This document shows positions 16,692 to 26,964 of a DNA stretch of 64,000 nucleotides, piece after piece. Within the stretch, counting starts at the first letter, position 1. Each line of letters begins with the position of its first letter. The notes under the pieces were generated by a model. The model was given only the letters and a program-made list of their open reading frames with translations. It ran no database searches and was not told the origin of the DNA. The stretch comes from Salinadaptatus halalkaliphilus. Its GTDB lineage: Archaea; Halobacteriota; Halobacteria; Halobacteriales; Natrialbaceae. The stretch is from assembly GCF_006543045.1 (NCBI RefSeq), contig NZ_RBZW01000032.1, positions 30,411-94,410 of the forward strand. Reading direction: 5' to 3'. The position numbers and the translations under genes are program-made.

Positions 16692-17444
16692 ATGCAGGCA
16701 ACAGTACGCAACCTGGACGGCGACGAAGCGGCCACGGTCGATCTTCCGTCGGTCTTCGAGACCACCTACCGCCCGGATCTGATCGCTCGCGCCGTCAACG
16801 TCGCCCAGGCAAACCGAAAACAGGACTACGGTGCCGACGAGTTCGCCGGCAAGCGCACGCCCGCGGAATCGTTCGGTAGCGGCCGCGGCATGGCTCACGT
16901 TCCACGCCAGGATGGGCGCGCACGACGCGTTCCCCAGGCTATCAAAGGACGAAAGGCCCACCCGCCGAAGGCCGAGAAAGACCAGTCCGAATCGATCAAC
17001 ACGAAAGCAAAGAAACTGGCCGTCCGCAGCGCGATCGCTGCGACGACCGACGCCGAACTGGTCGCCGATCGTGGCCACCAGTTCGACGACGACGCCGAGA
17101 TTCCGGTCGTCGTCGACGACGAGTTCGAAGACCTCGAAAAGACGAAAGAAGTCGTCTCGTTCCTCGAGTCTGCCGGCCTCGCCGACGACATCGAGCGCGC
17201 AGACGAGGGTCGAAGCGTCCGTTCCGGGCAGGGGAAACTCCGTGGCCGGAAGTACAAGACGCCGAAATCGATCCTCTTTGTCACCTCGAACGACTCGGGT
17301 CCGTCCCGTGCGGCCCGGAATCTCGCCGGCGCGGACGTGACGACTGCTGCGGAGGTCAACGCGGAGGATCTCGCCCCGGGTGCACAGCCGGGTCGACTCA
17401 CCGTCTGGACCGAAAGTGCTCTCGAGGAGGTGGCTGACCGATGA
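16692..17444 (+). CDS. rpl4: 50S ribosomal protein L4 (uL4)
   Basis: A 250-aa archaeal uL4. The long loop that lines the exit tunnel is recognisable (GRGMAHVPRQDGRARRVPQA), as are the KAHPPKAEK segment and the C-terminal Rossmann-like part (DVTTAAEVNAEDLAPG). It overlaps rpl23 by four bases (ATGA), consistent with translational coupling. Confidence 0.98.
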   Translation: MQATVRNLDGDEAATVDLPSVFETTYRPDLIARAVNVAQANRKQDYGADEFAGKRTPAESFGSGRGMAHVPRQDGRARRVPQAIKGRKAHPPKAEKDQSESINTKAKKLAVRSAIAATTDAELVADRGHQFDDDAEIPVVVDDEFEDLEKTKEVVSFLESAGLADDIERADEGRSVRSGQGKLRGRKYKTPKSILFVTSNDSGPSRAARNLAGADVTTAAEVNAEDLAPGAQPGRLTVWTESALEEVADR

Positions 17445-17695
17445 GCTCGATCATCGAACACCCGCTGGTGACCGAGAAGGCGATGAACGACATGGACTTC
17501 GAGAACAAGCTCCAGTTCGTCGTCAATCCGGACGCGAGCAAGCCGGAGATCGCCGATGCAGTCGAGAGTCGCTTCGATGTCGGCGTCGCCGGCGTCAACA
17601 CGCAACTGACGATGAAAGGCAAGAAGAAAGCAACCGTCGAACTCTCCGAGGACGACGACGCACAGGAAGTCGCCTCGCGAATCGGGGTGTTCTGA
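17441..17695 (+). CDS. rpl23: 50S ribosomal protein L23 (uL23)
   Basis: An 84-aa uL23 with the conserved opening IIEHPLVTEKAM and the fold elements LQFVVNPDASKPEI and VNTQLTMKGKKKA. It sits at the tunnel exit, where SRP and nascent-chain factors dock. It overlaps the rpl4 stop and ends two bases before the rpl2 ATG. Confidence 0.98.
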   Translation: MSSIIEHPLVTEKAMNDMDFENKLQFVVNPDASKPEIADAVESRFDVGVAGVNTQLTMKGKKKATVELSEDDDAQEVASRIGVF

Positions 17696-17697
17696 GA

Positions 17698-18420
17698 ATG
17701 GGACGACGCATTTTCGGACAACGACGCGGTCGCGGGACCTCCACGTTCCGTGCCCCGTCGCACCGATACAAGGCGAAGCTCGATCACAAGAAGTCCGAAG
17801 ACGACGGCGTCGTTTCCGGTACCGTCGTCGACATCGAACACGACCCCGCCCGATCCGCGCCGGTCGCAGCTATCGAGTTCGAGGACGGCGATCAGCGACT
17901 CGTCCTCGCGCCCGAAGGTATCAGCGTCGGCGAGGAGATTCAGGTCGGCGTCTCCGCGGAGATCAAGCCGGGCAACACGCTCCCGCTCGCGGAGATTCCC
18001 GAAGGTGTTCCGGTCTGTAACGTCGAGGCAAACCAGGGCGACGGCGGCAAGTTCGCTCGAGCCTCCGGCGTCAACGCAGATCTGATCACCCACGACCGCA
18101 ACGCCGCGGTCGTCCAGCTGCCAAGCGGCGAGGTCAAGCGCCTCGATCCGCAGTGTCGCGCCACTATCGGCGTCGTCGCCGGTGGGGGTCGCACGGAGAA
18201 GCCGATGGTCAAGGCAGGCAACAAGTACCACAAAATGAAAGCTCGAGGCTCCAAGTGGCCTCGCGTCCGCGGTGTCGCGATGAACGCCGTCGACCACCCG
18301 TTCGGTGGTGGCGGCCGCCAGCACCCCGGCAAACCGAAGTCCGTCTCGCGGGATGCCCCGCCGGGACGGAAGGTCGGTGACATCTCCTCGCGCCGTACCG
18401 GTCGAGGTGGAGACAAATGA
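17698..18420 (+). CDS. rpl2: 50S ribosomal protein L2 (uL2)
   Basis: The ATG at 17698 gives the standard archaeal 240 aa ([13 protein letters not shown]...); the frame is open further upstream but inside rpl23. The conserved C-terminal loop near the peptidyl-transferase centre is intact ([19 protein letters not shown]). It overlaps rps19 by four bases. Confidence 0.98.
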   Translation: MGRRIFGQRRGRGTSTFRAPSHRYKAKLDHKKSEDDGVVSGTVVDIEHDPARSAPVAAIEFEDGDQRLVLAPEGISVGEEIQVGVSAEIKPGNTLPLAEIPEGVPVCNVEANQGDGGKFARASGVNADLITHDRNAAVVQLPSGEVKRLDPQCRATIGVVAGGGRTEKPMVKAGNKYHKMKARGSKWPRVRGVAMNAVDHPFGGGGRQHPGKPKSVSRDAPPGRKVGDISSRRTGRGGDK

Positions 18421-18839
18421 GTCAGGAGTACAGAACCGGCCGTGAAGGTGAGTTTACCTACCGCGGCCACACGCTCGACGAGCTGCAGGAACTGGAGCTC
18501 GAAGCGGTTGCGGAACTGCTGCCCGCTCGCCAGCGGCGAAGTATCGAACGCGGCCTCTCCATCGAAAAGGAGAAACTCCTCGAGAAGGCTCGCAATGCCG
18601 AAGAGGAGGAGACCGCGAACGCACCGATTCGGACGCACCTGCGGGATATGCCGATCCTGCCGGAGTTCGTCGGACTGACCTTCGAAGTGTACAACGGTCA
18701 GGCTTTCGAGCGCGTCCGCGTCGAGCCCGAGATGATCGGCCACTATCTCGGCGAGTTCCAGCTGACCCGCACCTCGGTCGAACACGGGCAGGCTGGTATC
18801 GGTGCGACCCGATCGTCGAAGTTCGTCCCACTGAAGTGA
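18417..18839 (+). CDS. rps19: 30S ribosomal protein S19 (uS19)
   Basis: A 140-aa archaeal uS19. The helical N-terminal extension ([20 protein letters not shown]) and the conserved core [20 protein letters not shown] plus [12 protein letters not shown] are clear. It lies in the head of the 30S subunit. The start overlaps the rpl2 stop by four bases, and a 7-base gap separates it from rpl22. Confidence 0.98.
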   Translation: MSQEYRTGREGEFTYRGHTLDELQELELEAVAELLPARQRRSIERGLSIEKEKLLEKARNAEEEETANAPIRTHLRDMPILPEFVGLTFEVYNGQAFERVRVEPEMIGHYLGEFQLTRTSVEHGQAGIGATRSSKFVPLK

Positions 18840-18846
18840 TCAACGT

Positions 18847-19353
18847 ATGGGAATCAACTACTCAGTCGACGCAGATCCAGACGAGACCGCGAAAGCGATG
18901 CTCCGGGAGCGTCCGATGAGCCACAAGCACAGCAAGGAGGTCGCCCGCGAGCTCAAGGGTCGAACCGTCGCCGACGCCCAGGAGTACCTGCAGGCAGTGA
19001 TCGACGGCGAGCAGTCGGTGCCGTTCCGATCGCACAACACCGGCGCCGGCCACCGATCCGATATCGACGGCTGGGACGCTGGCAAGTACCCCGAAAAGGT
19101 CTCCACGGCGTTTCTCGAGTTGCTCGAGAACGTCGCGGCAAACGCGGACCACCAAGGTTTCGACGGTGAGTCGATGGCGATCGCACACGTCGCCGCTCAC
19201 AAGGTCGGCGAATCGGCCGGTCGCAAACCCCGCGCGATGGGACGGGCATCCGCCTGGAACACGCCGGAGGTCGATGTCGAGATCGTCGTCGAAGATGTCG
19301 ACGACACCGCGACCGCCACGGACGACACCGAGGACGAGGATGGTGACAACTAA
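18847..19353 (+). CDS. rpl22: 50S ribosomal protein L22 (uL22)
   Basis: A 168-aa uL22 with the archaeal motifs [20 protein letters not shown] and the tunnel-lining beta hairpin ([19 protein letters not shown]). An extra acidic tail ([16 protein letters not shown]) of about 20 residues is typical of halophile proteins. It shares one base with the rps3 ATG. Confidence 0.97.
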   Translation: MGINYSVDADPDETAKAMLRERPMSHKHSKEVARELKGRTVADAQEYLQAVIDGEQSVPFRSHNTGAGHRSDIDGWDAGKYPEKVSTAFLELLENVAANADHQGFDGESMAIAHVAAHKVGESAGRKPRAMGRASAWNTPEVDVEIVVEDVDDTATATDDTEDEDGDN

Positions 19354-20318
19354 TGGCTGACGAACATCAATTCATCGAGAACGGCCTGCAGCGGTCCCAA
19401 ATCGACGAGTTCTTCGAAGAAGAGCTCGGCCGCGCAGGCTACGGTGGCATGGACGTCGCCAAGACGCCGATGGGAACCCAAATCGTCCTCAAGGCCGAAA
19501 AGCCCGGGATGGTCATCGGCAAAGGCGGCGAGAACATCCGGAAGGTCACGACGGCCCTCGAGGACCGATTCAACCTCGAGGACCCGCAGATCGATGTCCA
19601 GGAAGTCGAGGAACCGGACCTCAACGCCCGAATCGTCGCGGATCGACTGGCCAACGCACTCGAGCGTGGCTGGTACTTCCGGAAAGCCGGTCACACGACG
19701 ATCGACCGGATCATGGAAGCCGGTGCGCTGGGTGCCGAGATCGTCCTCTCGGGGAAGGTCACGGGCGCCCGCTCGCGCGTCGAGAAGTTCAACCGCGGCT
19801 ACATCAAGCACAACGGCGAACCCGCCGAGGAGGTTGTCGACCACGGCCAGGGCGTCGCCGTCATGAAGCTCGGAACCATCGGGGTCGACGTCAAGATCAT
19901 CCCGCCGGGTGCCGAGCTCCCCGATGACTTCGGCGTTCACGAAGAGATGGATCCCGAAGAGATCGTCCCCGACGCCGTCGAGGCCAACGAGGCCGAAGGC
20001 GTCGAAGAGCTGCTCGAGGGTGAACCCGAGGACGCCGACGCGACCGAGGAGGGCGCGGAGGCAGCCGCCGAGGAGACCGTCGAAACCCCGACCGACGATG
20101 AGGCCGACCTCGACGAAGAGGTCGTCGAGGAAGTCATCGAGGAAGAGGTCGAGGCCGACGCCGACGACGGTGCCGAGGAGTTCGACGAGGTCGACGTCCC
20201 CGGCGACGAGGCTGTCGAGGAAGAACTTGAGGAACTCGAAGAAGATGTCGAGGCCGAAGCCGAGGAACTCGTCGCGGAGATGGAAGACGAGGACGCTGAC
20301 GAGGGAGGTGACGCCTGA
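19353..20318 (+). CDS. rps3: 30S ribosomal protein S3 (uS3) with long acidic tail
   Basis: A 321-aa uS3. The KH domain is recognisable by [14 protein letters not shown], and the C-terminal S3 domain by [18 protein letters not shown] and the [21 protein letters not shown] region. The last ~110 residues (from about 210) are almost wholly Glu, Asp, Ala and Val, with no rRNA-binding motif. Such tails occur on haloarchaeal S3, but this one is long. It sits at the mRNA entry site. One base is shared with rpl29. Confidence 0.97.
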   Translation: MADEHQFIENGLQRSQIDEFFEEELGRAGYGGMDVAKTPMGTQIVLKAEKPGMVIGKGGENIRKVTTALEDRFNLEDPQIDVQEVEEPDLNARIVADRLANALERGWYFRKAGHTTIDRIMEAGALGAEIVLSGKVTGARSRVEKFNRGYIKHNGEPAEEVVDHGQGVAVMKLGTIGVDVKIIPPGAELPDDFGVHEEMDPEEIVPDAVEANEAEGVEELLEGEPEDADATEEGAEAAAEETVETPTDDEADLDEEVVEEVIEEEVEADADDGAEEFDEVDVPGDEAVEEELEELEEDVEAEAEELVAEMEDEDADEGGDA

Positions 20319-20524
20319 TGGCGATTCTCCACGTCGAAGAGATTCGTGACATGACGCCCGCCGAACGCGCAGAGGAACTCGAGGAACTGGAGACGGAACT
20401 CCTGAACTCGAAGTCCGTCCTCGCAGCCGGTGGTGCCCCGGAGAATCCGGGCCGAATCGGCGAACTGAGTCGCACTATCGCGCGGATCAAGACGATCCAG
20501 CAGGAAGAAGGGGATCTCGAATGA
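20318..20524 (+). CDS. rpl29: 50S ribosomal protein L29 (uL29)
   Basis: A 68-aa uL29 with its helical hairpin ([18 protein letters not shown] and [18 protein letters not shown]). It sits near the tunnel exit beside uL23. It overlaps the rps3 stop by one base. A 63-base stretch, holding a possible 19-codon microORF, separates it from the RNase P gene. Confidence 0.97.
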   Translation: MAILHVEEIRDMTPAERAEELEELETELLNSKSVLAAGGAPENPGRIGELSRTIARIKTIQQEEGDLE

Positions 20525-20580
20525 GATCCAGTATCCGAACGGGCCATGCCCGTGAGGAAGGCGATCTCGACGGCGAATAA
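20521..20580 (+). other. Possible 19-codon ORF between rpl29 and rnp1
   Basis: An ATG at 20521 overlapping the rpl29 stop (ATGA) opens a 19-codon frame ending in TAA at 20578-20580, eight bases before the rnp1 ATG. Arg and Glu/Asp dominate the peptide. It may be an untranslated spacer or a coupling device. There is no similarity evidence for a functional peptide. Confidence 0.25.
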
Positions 20581-20587
20581 GCAATTA

Positions 20588-21046
20588 ATGACACTGACAC
20601 CCGAAACGCTCCCACGACACGAACTCAACGGCCTCCCCGTGCGGGTCGTCGAGAGTACCGACGCCTCGCGGGTCGGCCTCGAGGGTCGCGTCGTCATCGA
20701 GACGACGAACACGCTCTCGGTAGAGATTCGCGAGGGTGGGGATACTCGGGTGGTTACGGTGCCGAAATCGGGCTCGGTGTTCGAATTCGCGATCACAGAT
20801 GACGCCGCCGACGCCGCGAAGGCGTCGGGGACTACGTCCAAACTGGCCGACACTCAACCCGACTCGTCCACCGCGGACGAGTCGGACCGAGCTGGCGACG
20901 ACATCGCCAGCTGTCGTGGCGATGGTCCGACCGACCACCGCCACGCTGCCGGCGAGAACGTAGCCTACGTTACGGTCGATGGCTCGCGATTGCTCTCACG
21001 ACCCGCCCGACGCACGGAAACGAATGGTGATTCACCATGGCAATAG
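20588..21046 (+). CDS. rnp1: RNase P protein component 1 (Rpp29/Pop4)
   Basis: The ATG at 20588 gives 152 aa starting [13 protein letters not shown], the usual Rpp29 opening. The Sm-like beta-barrel core is present ([45 protein letters not shown]), as is the C-terminal [13 protein letters not shown] block. Between them lies a ~55-residue polar insert rich in Asp, Ser and Thr that other archaea lack, probably a halophile-specific loop. It helps RNase P mature tRNA 5' ends. Its position inside the ribosomal operon is conserved in archaea. It overlaps rps17 by 10 bases. Confidence 0.93.
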   Translation: MTLTPETLPRHELNGLPVRVVESTDASRVGLEGRVVIETTNTLSVEIREGGDTRVVTVPKSGSVFEFAITDDAADAAKASGTTSKLADTQPDSSTADESDRAGDDIASCRGDGPTDHRHAAGENVAYVTVDGSRLLSRPARRTETNGDSPWQ

Positions 21047-21480
21047 GATTAGACGTTGAAACCCCTCCGGAACCAGCAAACCCGGAGGAATACGACTACG
21101 AGAAGTGTCCGTTCTACGGTGAGCTTCCCGTTCGAGGGCAGATCCTCGAGGGAACCATCGTCTCGACGGACATGGACAAGACCGTAGTCGTCGAACGAGA
21201 GTACGACGTAGCGGTTCCGAAGTACGACCGCTACATGAAGCGACGCTCGCGCATCCCGGCTCACGTGCCGGGCGTGCTCGAGCCGCTCTCGGTCGGTGAC
21301 ACGGTCAAGATCGCAGAGACCCGACCACTGTCGAAGACGAAATCGCACGTGGTCGTCGAAGTAACCGAAGAGGCGACTGCCGAAGACGTCGCGGAACTGA
21401 CCGGTGAGAGCGAGCCGGACCCACAGCTGTCGGCCGACGATCTCGGCGACGACGAGGCTGAAGACGAAGGTGATGCCTGA
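21037..21480 (+). CDS. rps17: 30S ribosomal protein S17 (uS17)
   Basis: A 147-aa archaeal uS17. The conserved parts are [39 protein letters not shown] and [11 protein letters not shown], and an OB-fold core is seen. The last ~30 residues form an acidic extension ([20 protein letters not shown]). It shares one base with rpl14. Confidence 0.97.
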   Translation: MAIGLDVETPPEPANPEEYDYEKCPFYGELPVRGQILEGTIVSTDMDKTVVVEREYDVAVPKYDRYMKRRSRIPAHVPGVLEPLSVGDTVKIAETRPLSKTKSHVVVEVTEEATAEDVAELTGESEPDPQLSADDLGDDEAEDEGDA

Positions 21481-21878
21481 TGGAGGCGATGAAAGCCGAC
21501 GTCACGCAGGGCCTGAAGAAAGGTTCGCTGATCACGTGTGCCGACAACACCGGCGCACGCGAGCTCAAAGTCATCAGCGTTGCGGGCTACCACGGCACCA
21601 AGAACCGCCAGCCGAAGGCGGGTCTCGGTGACAAGATCACGGTCTCCGTGACCAAGGGTACCCCCGAGATGCGCCGGCAGGTTCTCGAGGCCGTCGTCGT
21701 CCGTCAGCGGAAATCGATCCGCCGACCGGACGGCACGCGCCTGAAGTTCGAGGACAACGCGGCGGTCATCATCGACGAGAACGAAGAGCCCCGCGGGACC
21801 GAAATCAAGGGGCCGATCGCCCGCGAAGTCGCAGAGCGCTTCGGAGCAATCGCCTCGACAGCCACGATGATCGTATAG
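21480..21878 (+). CDS. rpl14: 50S ribosomal protein L14 (uL14)
   Basis: A 132-aa uL14 with the signature [20 protein letters not shown] near the start and [22 protein letters not shown] in the middle. It lies at the subunit interface near the factor-binding site. It overlaps rps17 by one base and ends two bases before rpl24. Confidence 0.98.
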   Translation: MEAMKADVTQGLKKGSLITCADNTGARELKVISVAGYHGTKNRQPKAGLGDKITVSVTKGTPEMRRQVLEAVVVRQRKSIRRPDGTRLKFEDNAAVIIDENEEPRGTEIKGPIAREVAERFGAIASTATMIV

Positions 21879-21880
21879 AT

Positions 21881-22237
21881 ATGACCGAACAACCACACAA
21901 ACAGCGAACGCGAACCGAGCGTGCACCGCTGCACAAGCGACAGAAGCAGCTTCACGCGACGCTCGCCGACGATCTCCGCGAGGAGTACGACACGCGCCGA
22001 ACCCGCGTCAACGCGGGCGACACCGTCGAGGTCATGCGTGGCGACCACGCCGGCGAAAACGGCGAGGTGCTGCGTGCGGATCTCGAGGACGGCGTCGTCC
22101 ACGTCGAAGAGGTCACGGTCGAGACGGCAGACGGCGAAGAGGTGCCACGACCGCTCGACCCGTCGAACGTCCGTATTACGGCTCTGGACCTCTCGGACGA
22201 CCGTCGCGAGGCACGTCTCGAAGGTGATAGCGAATGA
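21881..22237 (+). CDS. rpl24: 50S ribosomal protein L24 (uL24)
   Basis: A 118-aa archaeal uL24. The N-terminal [18 protein letters not shown] and the KOW motif [20 protein letters not shown] are clear, followed by [20 protein letters not shown]. It starts 23S rRNA assembly. It overlaps rps4e by four bases. Confidence 0.98.
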   Translation: MTEQPHKQRTRTERAPLHKRQKQLHATLADDLREEYDTRRTRVNAGDTVEVMRGDHAGENGEVLRADLEDGVVHVEEVTVETADGEEVPRPLDPSNVRITALDLSDDRREARLEGDSE

Positions 22238-22938
22238 CGAACCATCAGAAACGACTTTCAGTTCCAAAGTCCTGGCCGGTCGAGCGAAAGACCGATACCT
22301 TCACGGTCAAAGCGGGCGCCGGACCCCACGGCGAAGAGGGCGTTCCGCTCGTCGTCTTGTTGCGGGACGTGCTTGGCTACGTCGACTCGACGAAGGAAGC
22401 GCGATACGCCCTCTCCGAGGACTCGATCCTCGTCAACGGGCAGCCGATCAACGACGAGCAGCGACCGATCGGCATCTTCGACATCATCGCGTTCCCCGGC
22501 CGCGAAGAGTACTACCGCGTCTTCCCCGACGAGGGTGGGCGCCTTGCATTGACCGAAATCGACGAGGAATCCGCTGGCAGCCGTCTCGGCAAGATCGAGG
22601 GCAAACAGCAGGTTCCCGGTGGCGACACGCAGTTGACGCTGCACGACGGCACCAACGTCCTCGTCGAGGACGAGTACAGCGCCGACGACTCGATCGTCGT
22701 CGACAACGACGACAAGTCGATCGTCGCACACTTCCCCTACGAGGAAGGCGCACTCGTCACTGCCATCCGTGGCAACCACGGCGGCAAGATCGGCACGCTC
22801 GAGTCGATCGACGTCACGCCATCCAGCGGCTCGAACATCGTCACCGTCTCGACCGACGACGGCGAGTTCGAGACCGTCGAGGAGTACGTCGTCGTCATCG
22901 ACGAAAATTTCACAAGCGATGAAGGTGATGACGAATGA
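22234..22938 (+). CDS. rps4e: 30S ribosomal protein S4e (eS4)
   Basis: A 234-aa eS4, an archaeal/eukaryal protein placed between L24 and L5 as in other archaea. The segments [20 protein letters not shown], an S4-like RNA-binding region ([20 protein letters not shown]) and the KOW-type [20 protein letters not shown] are visible. Four-base overlaps flank it on both sides. Confidence 0.97.
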   Translation: MTNHQKRLSVPKSWPVERKTDTFTVKAGAGPHGEEGVPLVVLLRDVLGYVDSTKEARYALSEDSILVNGQPINDEQRPIGIFDIIAFPGREEYYRVFPDEGGRLALTEIDEESAGSRLGKIEGKQQVPGGDTQLTLHDGTNVLVEDEYSADDSIVVDNDDKSIVAHFPYEEGALVTAIRGNHGGKIGTLESIDVTPSSGSNIVTVSTDDGEFETVEEYVVVIDENFTSDEGDDE

Positions 22939-23474
22939 GCGAGGCCGAATCCGGCGAGTTCCACGAGATGCGCGAACCACGCATCGAGAAGGTCGTCGTC
23001 CACATGGGCGTCGGTCAGGGTGGCCGTGAACTTGGCCACGCCGAAGACATCATCGAGGAGGTCACCGAACAGGAGAGCGTCCGTACCCAGGCGAAAAAGA
23101 CCGAGCCCGACTTCGGCATTCGCCAGGGCGACCCGATCGGCACGAAGGTCACCCTTCGTGGCGAGGACGCTGCCGACTTCCTCGAGACGGCGCTGCCGAT
23201 CGCCGATCTGGCGTCGAAGCAGTTCGACGACACCGGCAACTTTAGCTTCGGTATCGAGGAACACACGGCGTTCCCGAGCCAGGAGTACGATCCGAACGTC
23301 GGGATCTTCGGGCTGGACGTTACCGTCAACCTGGTGCGTCCCGGCTATCGCGTCTCCAAGCGAGACAAGGCCACCCGGTCGATCCCCTCGAAACACCGCC
23401 TGACGCCCGAGGACGCGATTCGATTCCTCGAGAGCAGCTACGACGTCACCGTGGAGGACGCGGACGATGAGTGA
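22935..23474 (+). CDS. rpl5: 50S ribosomal protein L5 (uL5)
   Basis: A 179-aa uL5 with the conserved [19 protein letters not shown] opening, the Lys/Arg contacts around [13 protein letters not shown] and the [18 protein letters not shown] loop. It binds 5S rRNA and contacts P-site tRNA. It overlaps rps4e (4 bp) and rps14 (8 bp). Confidence 0.97.
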   Translation: MSEAESGEFHEMREPRIEKVVVHMGVGQGGRELGHAEDIIEEVTEQESVRTQAKKTEPDFGIRQGDPIGTKVTLRGEDAADFLETALPIADLASKQFDDTGNFSFGIEEHTAFPSQEYDPNVGIFGLDVTVNLVRPGYRVSKRDKATRSIPSKHRLTPEDAIRFLESSYDVTVEDADDE

Positions 23475-23655
23475 AAGCGAAACAGACCACGACCGCGAGC
23501 AGACTGGCGAGCACGCCGCCAAACGCACCGGCCAGCTCGAGCAGTGCCAGCGCTGTGGCCGCAAGCAGGGACTCGTCGGCAAGTACGACATCAATCTCTG
23601 CCGGCAGTGCTTCCGTGAAATCGCTCGCGATATGGGATTCAAGAAGTATCGATAA
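23467..23655 (+). CDS. rps14: 30S ribosomal protein S14 type Z (uS14)
   Basis: A 62-aa zinc-binding uS14. Two CxxC pairs ([22 protein letters not shown]) make the zinc ribbon, followed by the usual [14 protein letters not shown] end. The start overlaps rpl5 by eight bases, and rps8 begins two bases after the stop. Confidence 0.97.
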   Translation: MSESETDHDREQTGEHAAKRTGQLEQCQRCGRKQGLVGKYDINLCRQCFREIARDMGFKKYR

Positions 23656-23656
23656 C

Positions 23657-24049
23657 ATGACTGGAAACGATCCACTCAGCAACGCGCTTTCGGGACTCGA
23701 CAACGCCGAGAGCGTGGGGCATCTCACCCACGAGGTAACGCCCGCCTCGAACGAGATCGGCAGCGTACTCGAGGTCTTCTACGACCGCGGGTACATCGAC
23801 GGCTTCGAGTACGTCGACGACGGCAAAGCCGGTCAGTTCGAGGTCGAATTGAAAGGAGCGATCAACGAGTGTGGCCCCGTCAAGCCCCGCTACAGTGCAA
23901 CCGCCGAAGACTTCGAGAAGTGGGAGAAGCGATTCCTCCCGGCTCGAGACTTCGGCGCGCTCGTCGTCACGACGAGCAGTGGCATCATGAGCCACTACGA
24001 AGCACGACAGCAGGGGATCGGTGGCCAGGTGATCGCATACGTCTACTAA
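23657..24049 (+). CDS. rps8: 30S ribosomal protein S8 (uS8)
   Basis: The ATG at 23657 gives the standard 130 aa ([18 protein letters not shown]); the longer frame runs back into rpl5. The C-terminal rRNA-binding block is present ([20 protein letters not shown]). It binds the central domain of 16S rRNA. Confidence 0.97.
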   Translation: MTGNDPLSNALSGLDNAESVGHLTHEVTPASNEIGSVLEVFYDRGYIDGFEYVDDGKAGQFEVELKGAINECGPVKPRYSATAEDFEKWEKRFLPARDFGALVVTTSSGIMSHYEARQQGIGGQVIAYVY

Positions 24050-24051
24050 CC

Positions 24052-24585
24052 ATGCGAGTCGAACTGGACATCCCCGACAACGTAACCGTCGAGATCGATC
24101 ACCTCGACGTGACCGTCGACGGTCCGGAAGGCGCCGTAACCCGGCGTCTCTGGTACCCCGACGTGAGCGTCGACGTAGAAGACGACACCGTGGTCATCGA
24201 AAGTGAGGCCGAGGACGCGAAGACGAACGCGACCGTCGGCACCTTCGAGAGCCACGTTTCGAACGCCTTCCACGGCGTGACCGAGGGCTGGGAGTACAAG
24301 ATGGAAGTCTTCTACTCTCACTTCCCGATGCAGGTCCGCGCCGAAGGCGACGAAGTCGTCATCGAGAACTTCCTCGGCGAAAAGGCACCGCGACGAACGA
24401 ACATCCACGGTGACACGAAGGTTGCCGTCGACGACGAGAAACTCGTCCTCTCCGGTCCGAACAAGGAGGACGTCGGTCAGACGGCAGCAGATATCGAGCA
24501 GCTGACACGCGTCAGCGGCAAAGACACCCGCATCTTCCAAGACGGCGTCTACATCACCGAGAAACCCGCGAAAGGAGGTGCCTGA
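24052..24585 (+). CDS. rpl6: 50S ribosomal protein L6 (uL6)
   Basis: The ATG at 24052 gives 177 aa starting MRVELDIPDNVTVEID. The two repeated L6 domains are visible, with FLGEKAPRRTNIHGDTKV and IEQLTRVSGKDTRIFQDGVY in the second. It lies near the sarcin-ricin loop. It follows rps8 by two bases. Confidence 0.97.
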   Translation: MRVELDIPDNVTVEIDHLDVTVDGPEGAVTRRLWYPDVSVDVEDDTVVIESEAEDAKTNATVGTFESHVSNAFHGVTEGWEYKMEVFYSHFPMQVRAEGDEVVIENFLGEKAPRRTNIHGDTKVAVDDEKLVLSGPNKEDVGQTAADIEQLTRVSGKDTRIFQDGVYITEKPAKGGA

Positions 24586-24588
24586 TAG

Positions 24589-25311
24589 ATGGCAGACGAA
24601 CCCGAAAACGCGGCCGACGACGAACCGCAGGACCTCGAGGATATCAGCGGCGTCGGCGCGAGCAAGGCCGACGCGCTTCGCGAGGCCGGCTTCGAGTCCA
24701 TCCAGGACGTCAAAGAAGCCGACCAGGACGACCTCGCCGAGGCCGACGGCATCGGTAACGCGCTCGCAGCCCGAATCAAGGCCGACGTCGGCGACCTCGA
24801 AGTCTCCGACGAGACCGAGGCGGAGATCGAAGACGAGGGCGTCGAGGAAGAACCCGAGGAAGACGTCGAGACCGAACTGCAGCCACGTGGACTGACCGAA
24901 AAGACCCCGGAGCTCTCCGAGGAGGAAGAACGACTTCTCGACCGCCGCAAGAGCGAGGGCAAACCGCAGTTCAATCGACAGGACTACCACAAGAAAAAGC
25001 GCACGCCGGAATCCTGGCGCCGACCACGCGGCACGCTGTCGAAACAGCGCCGCGGTATCAAGGGCAAGGGCCCGACGGTCGAAGCCGGCTTCCGAACGCC
25101 GACAACGGTTCGCGGCAAGCATCCGAGCGGCTTCGAGGAAGTCTACGTCGAGAACACGGACGACCTCGAGGGCGTCGATGGTGACCGCGAGGCCGTTCGT
25201 ATCGCCTCGTCCGTTGGCGCACGTAAACGCGAGCGGATCGAAGAACAAGCAGAGCAACAGGGCGTTCGCGTCCTGAACCCGACCTACGAGGAAGTCGAGG
25301 TGGACCAATGA
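24589..25311 (+). CDS. rpl32e: 50S ribosomal protein L32e (eL32) with N-terminal HhH extension
   Basis: A 240-aa protein, roughly twice the length of the eL32 core. The C-terminal part is normal eL32 ([41 protein letters not shown]). The first ~65 residues form a helix-hairpin-helix-like domain ([20 protein letters not shown] and [12 protein letters not shown]), followed by an acidic linker. HhH domains bind nucleic acid, so this may add an rRNA contact. The extension is known in haloarchaeal eL32. It overlaps rpl19e by four bases. Confidence 0.95.
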   Translation: MADEPENAADDEPQDLEDISGVGASKADALREAGFESIQDVKEADQDDLAEADGIGNALAARIKADVGDLEVSDETEAEIEDEGVEEEPEEDVETELQPRGLTEKTPELSEEEERLLDRRKSEGKPQFNRQDYHKKKRTPESWRRPRGTLSKQRRGIKGKGPTVEAGFRTPTTVRGKHPSGFEEVYVENTDDLEGVDGDREAVRIASSVGARKRERIEEQAEQQGVRVLNPTYEEVEVDQ

Positions 25312-25757
25312 CTGATCTTGGCGCACAGAAACGACTCGCTGCAGACGTCATGGACGTCGGCGAGAACCGTATCTGGCTCGACCCCGAGGCCCAGGGCGAA
25401 ATCGCGGAAGCGATCACACGCGACGAGATCCGGGAACTCGTCGCAGACGGTCTCATCCAGGCCGAGAGCGCCTCGGGTAACTCCCGCGGTCGCGCCCGCG
25501 AACGCAACGCCAAACGCGCCTACGGCCACCAGAAGGGGCCGGGCAAGCGCAAAGGCAAGAAGGGCGCACGCCAGAACGAGAAAGAGCAGTGGCAGAACCA
25601 GATTCGTGCACAGCGACGGAAACTACGCGAACTCCGTGATAAGGGCGAGATTACGCCAACGCAGTACCGCCAACTCTACAAGAAGGCTGGCGGTGGGGAG
25701 TTCCGTAGCGTCCGGTACCTGTTGAACTATATCGACGACAACTACGGTGAGCAATAA
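25308..25757 (+). CDS. rpl19e: 50S ribosomal protein L19e (eL19)
   Basis: A 149-aa eL19. Typical parts are [20 protein letters not shown], an Arg/Lys-rich middle ([20 protein letters not shown]) and the helical C-terminus [18 protein letters not shown]. It bridges the two subunits. It overlaps rpl32e by four bases and rpl18 by one. Confidence 0.97.
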   Translation: MTDLGAQKRLAADVMDVGENRIWLDPEAQGEIAEAITRDEIRELVADGLIQAESASGNSRGRARERNAKRAYGHQKGPGKRKGKKGARQNEKEQWQNQIRAQRRKLRELRDKGEITPTQYRQLYKKAGGGEFRSVRYLLNYIDDNYGEQ

Positions 25758-26305
25758 TGGCGACAGGACCACGATACAAGGTACCGATGCGTCGTCGCCG
25801 CGAGGTCCGGACGGACTACCACCAGAGGTTGCGCCTGCTGAAGTCGGGTAAGCCCCGTCTCGTCGCTCGAAAGAGCAACAAGCACACTACGGCGCAGCTG
25901 ATCTCTCCGGGTCCCCACGGCGACGAGACACTTGCAAGCGCACACTCGAGCGATCTCGAAGCGTACGGCTGGGAGGCTCCAACGGGGAACATCTCCGCAG
26001 CCTATCTCACGGGACTGCTCGCGGGCACTCGCGCCGTCGAAGCCGGTCTCGAAGAAGCGGTGCTGGACATCGGCCTCAACACGGCGACGCCCGGCAACAA
26101 GGTGTTTGCAGTACAGGAAGGGGCCATCGACGCCGGCCTCGAGATTCCACACAGTGACAGCGTGCTTGCAGACTGGTCGCGTACGCGGGGCGAACACGTT
26201 GCCGAGTACGCCGAGCAGTTAGACGAGCCGCTGTACAGTGGTGAGTTCGACGCAACCGAACTGCCAGAACACTTCGATACGGTACGAGAGGCGATTCTCG
26301 AATGA
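25757..26305 (+). CDS. rpl18: 50S ribosomal protein L18 (uL18)
   Basis: A 182-aa archaeal uL18 with [20 protein letters not shown] at the start and the 5S-binding [20 protein letters not shown] block. It joins 5S rRNA to the central protuberance. One-base overlap with rpl19e and four-base overlap with rps5. Confidence 0.97.
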   Translation: MATGPRYKVPMRRRREVRTDYHQRLRLLKSGKPRLVARKSNKHTTAQLISPGPHGDETLASAHSSDLEAYGWEAPTGNISAAYLTGLLAGTRAVEAGLEEAVLDIGLNTATPGNKVFAVQEGAIDAGLEIPHSDSVLADWSRTRGEHVAEYAEQLDEPLYSGEFDATELPEHFDTVREAILE

Positions 26306-26964
26306 GTGGAAACAACTACAACGACGACGGATGGGATCCCGTTACCCGTCTCGGCCGCAAGGTCCAGGAGGGCGAGATCGACACGATGGAGGCTGCCCTC
26401 AACTCGGGACTGCCGCTGAAGGAACCCGAGCTCGTCGACCAGCTCCTGCCGGGACTGGACGATGAAGTGCTGGACATCAACATGGTCCAGCGCATGACCG
26501 ACTCCGGCCGCCGCGTGAAGTTCCGGTGTGTCGTCGTCGTGGGCAATCGCGACGGCTACGTCGGCTACGCGGAAGGTCGAGACGATCAGGTCGGCTCCGC
26601 CATCCAGAAGGCGATCGGTATCGCGAAGCTGAACATGATCCAGGTGCCACGTGGCTCCGGCTCCTGGGAGGACCGCTCGGATCGACCGCACTCGCTGACC
26701 CGAAAGACGACCGGCAAAGCCGGCTCCGTCGAGGTCGAGGTCATCCCTGCCCCCGAAGGGCTCGGACTGGCTGCGAGTGACACCGTCCGTCACGTCCTCG
26801 AACTGGCCGGCCTCGAGAACGCCTGGACGAAAAGCCACGGCAACACGCGAACGACCGTCAACCTCGCGAAGGCGACGTTCAACGCGCTCGAGAACGCTTC
26901 GCAGTCGCGTCATCCACAATCGCGTACGACCGACCGTGAGGAAGCCGAGGTGGCCGACCAATGA
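26302..26964 (+). CDS. rps5: 30S ribosomal protein S5 (uS5)
   Basis: A 220-aa archaeal uS5 (Rps2-type). The N-terminal dsRBD-like half is [20 protein letters not shown], and the C-terminal half has [20 protein letters not shown] and the [17 protein letters not shown] loop. It helps decoding fidelity at the mRNA entrance. Four-base overlaps occur on both sides. Confidence 0.97.
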   Translation: MSGNNYNDDGWDPVTRLGRKVQEGEIDTMEAALNSGLPLKEPELVDQLLPGLDDEVLDINMVQRMTDSGRRVKFRCVVVVGNRDGYVGYAEGRDDQVGSAIQKAIGIAKLNMIQVPRGSGSWEDRSDRPHSLTRKTTGKAGSVEVEVIPAPEGLGLAASDTVRHVLELAGLENAWTKSHGNTRTTVNLAKATFNALENASQSRHPQSRTTDREEAEVADQ

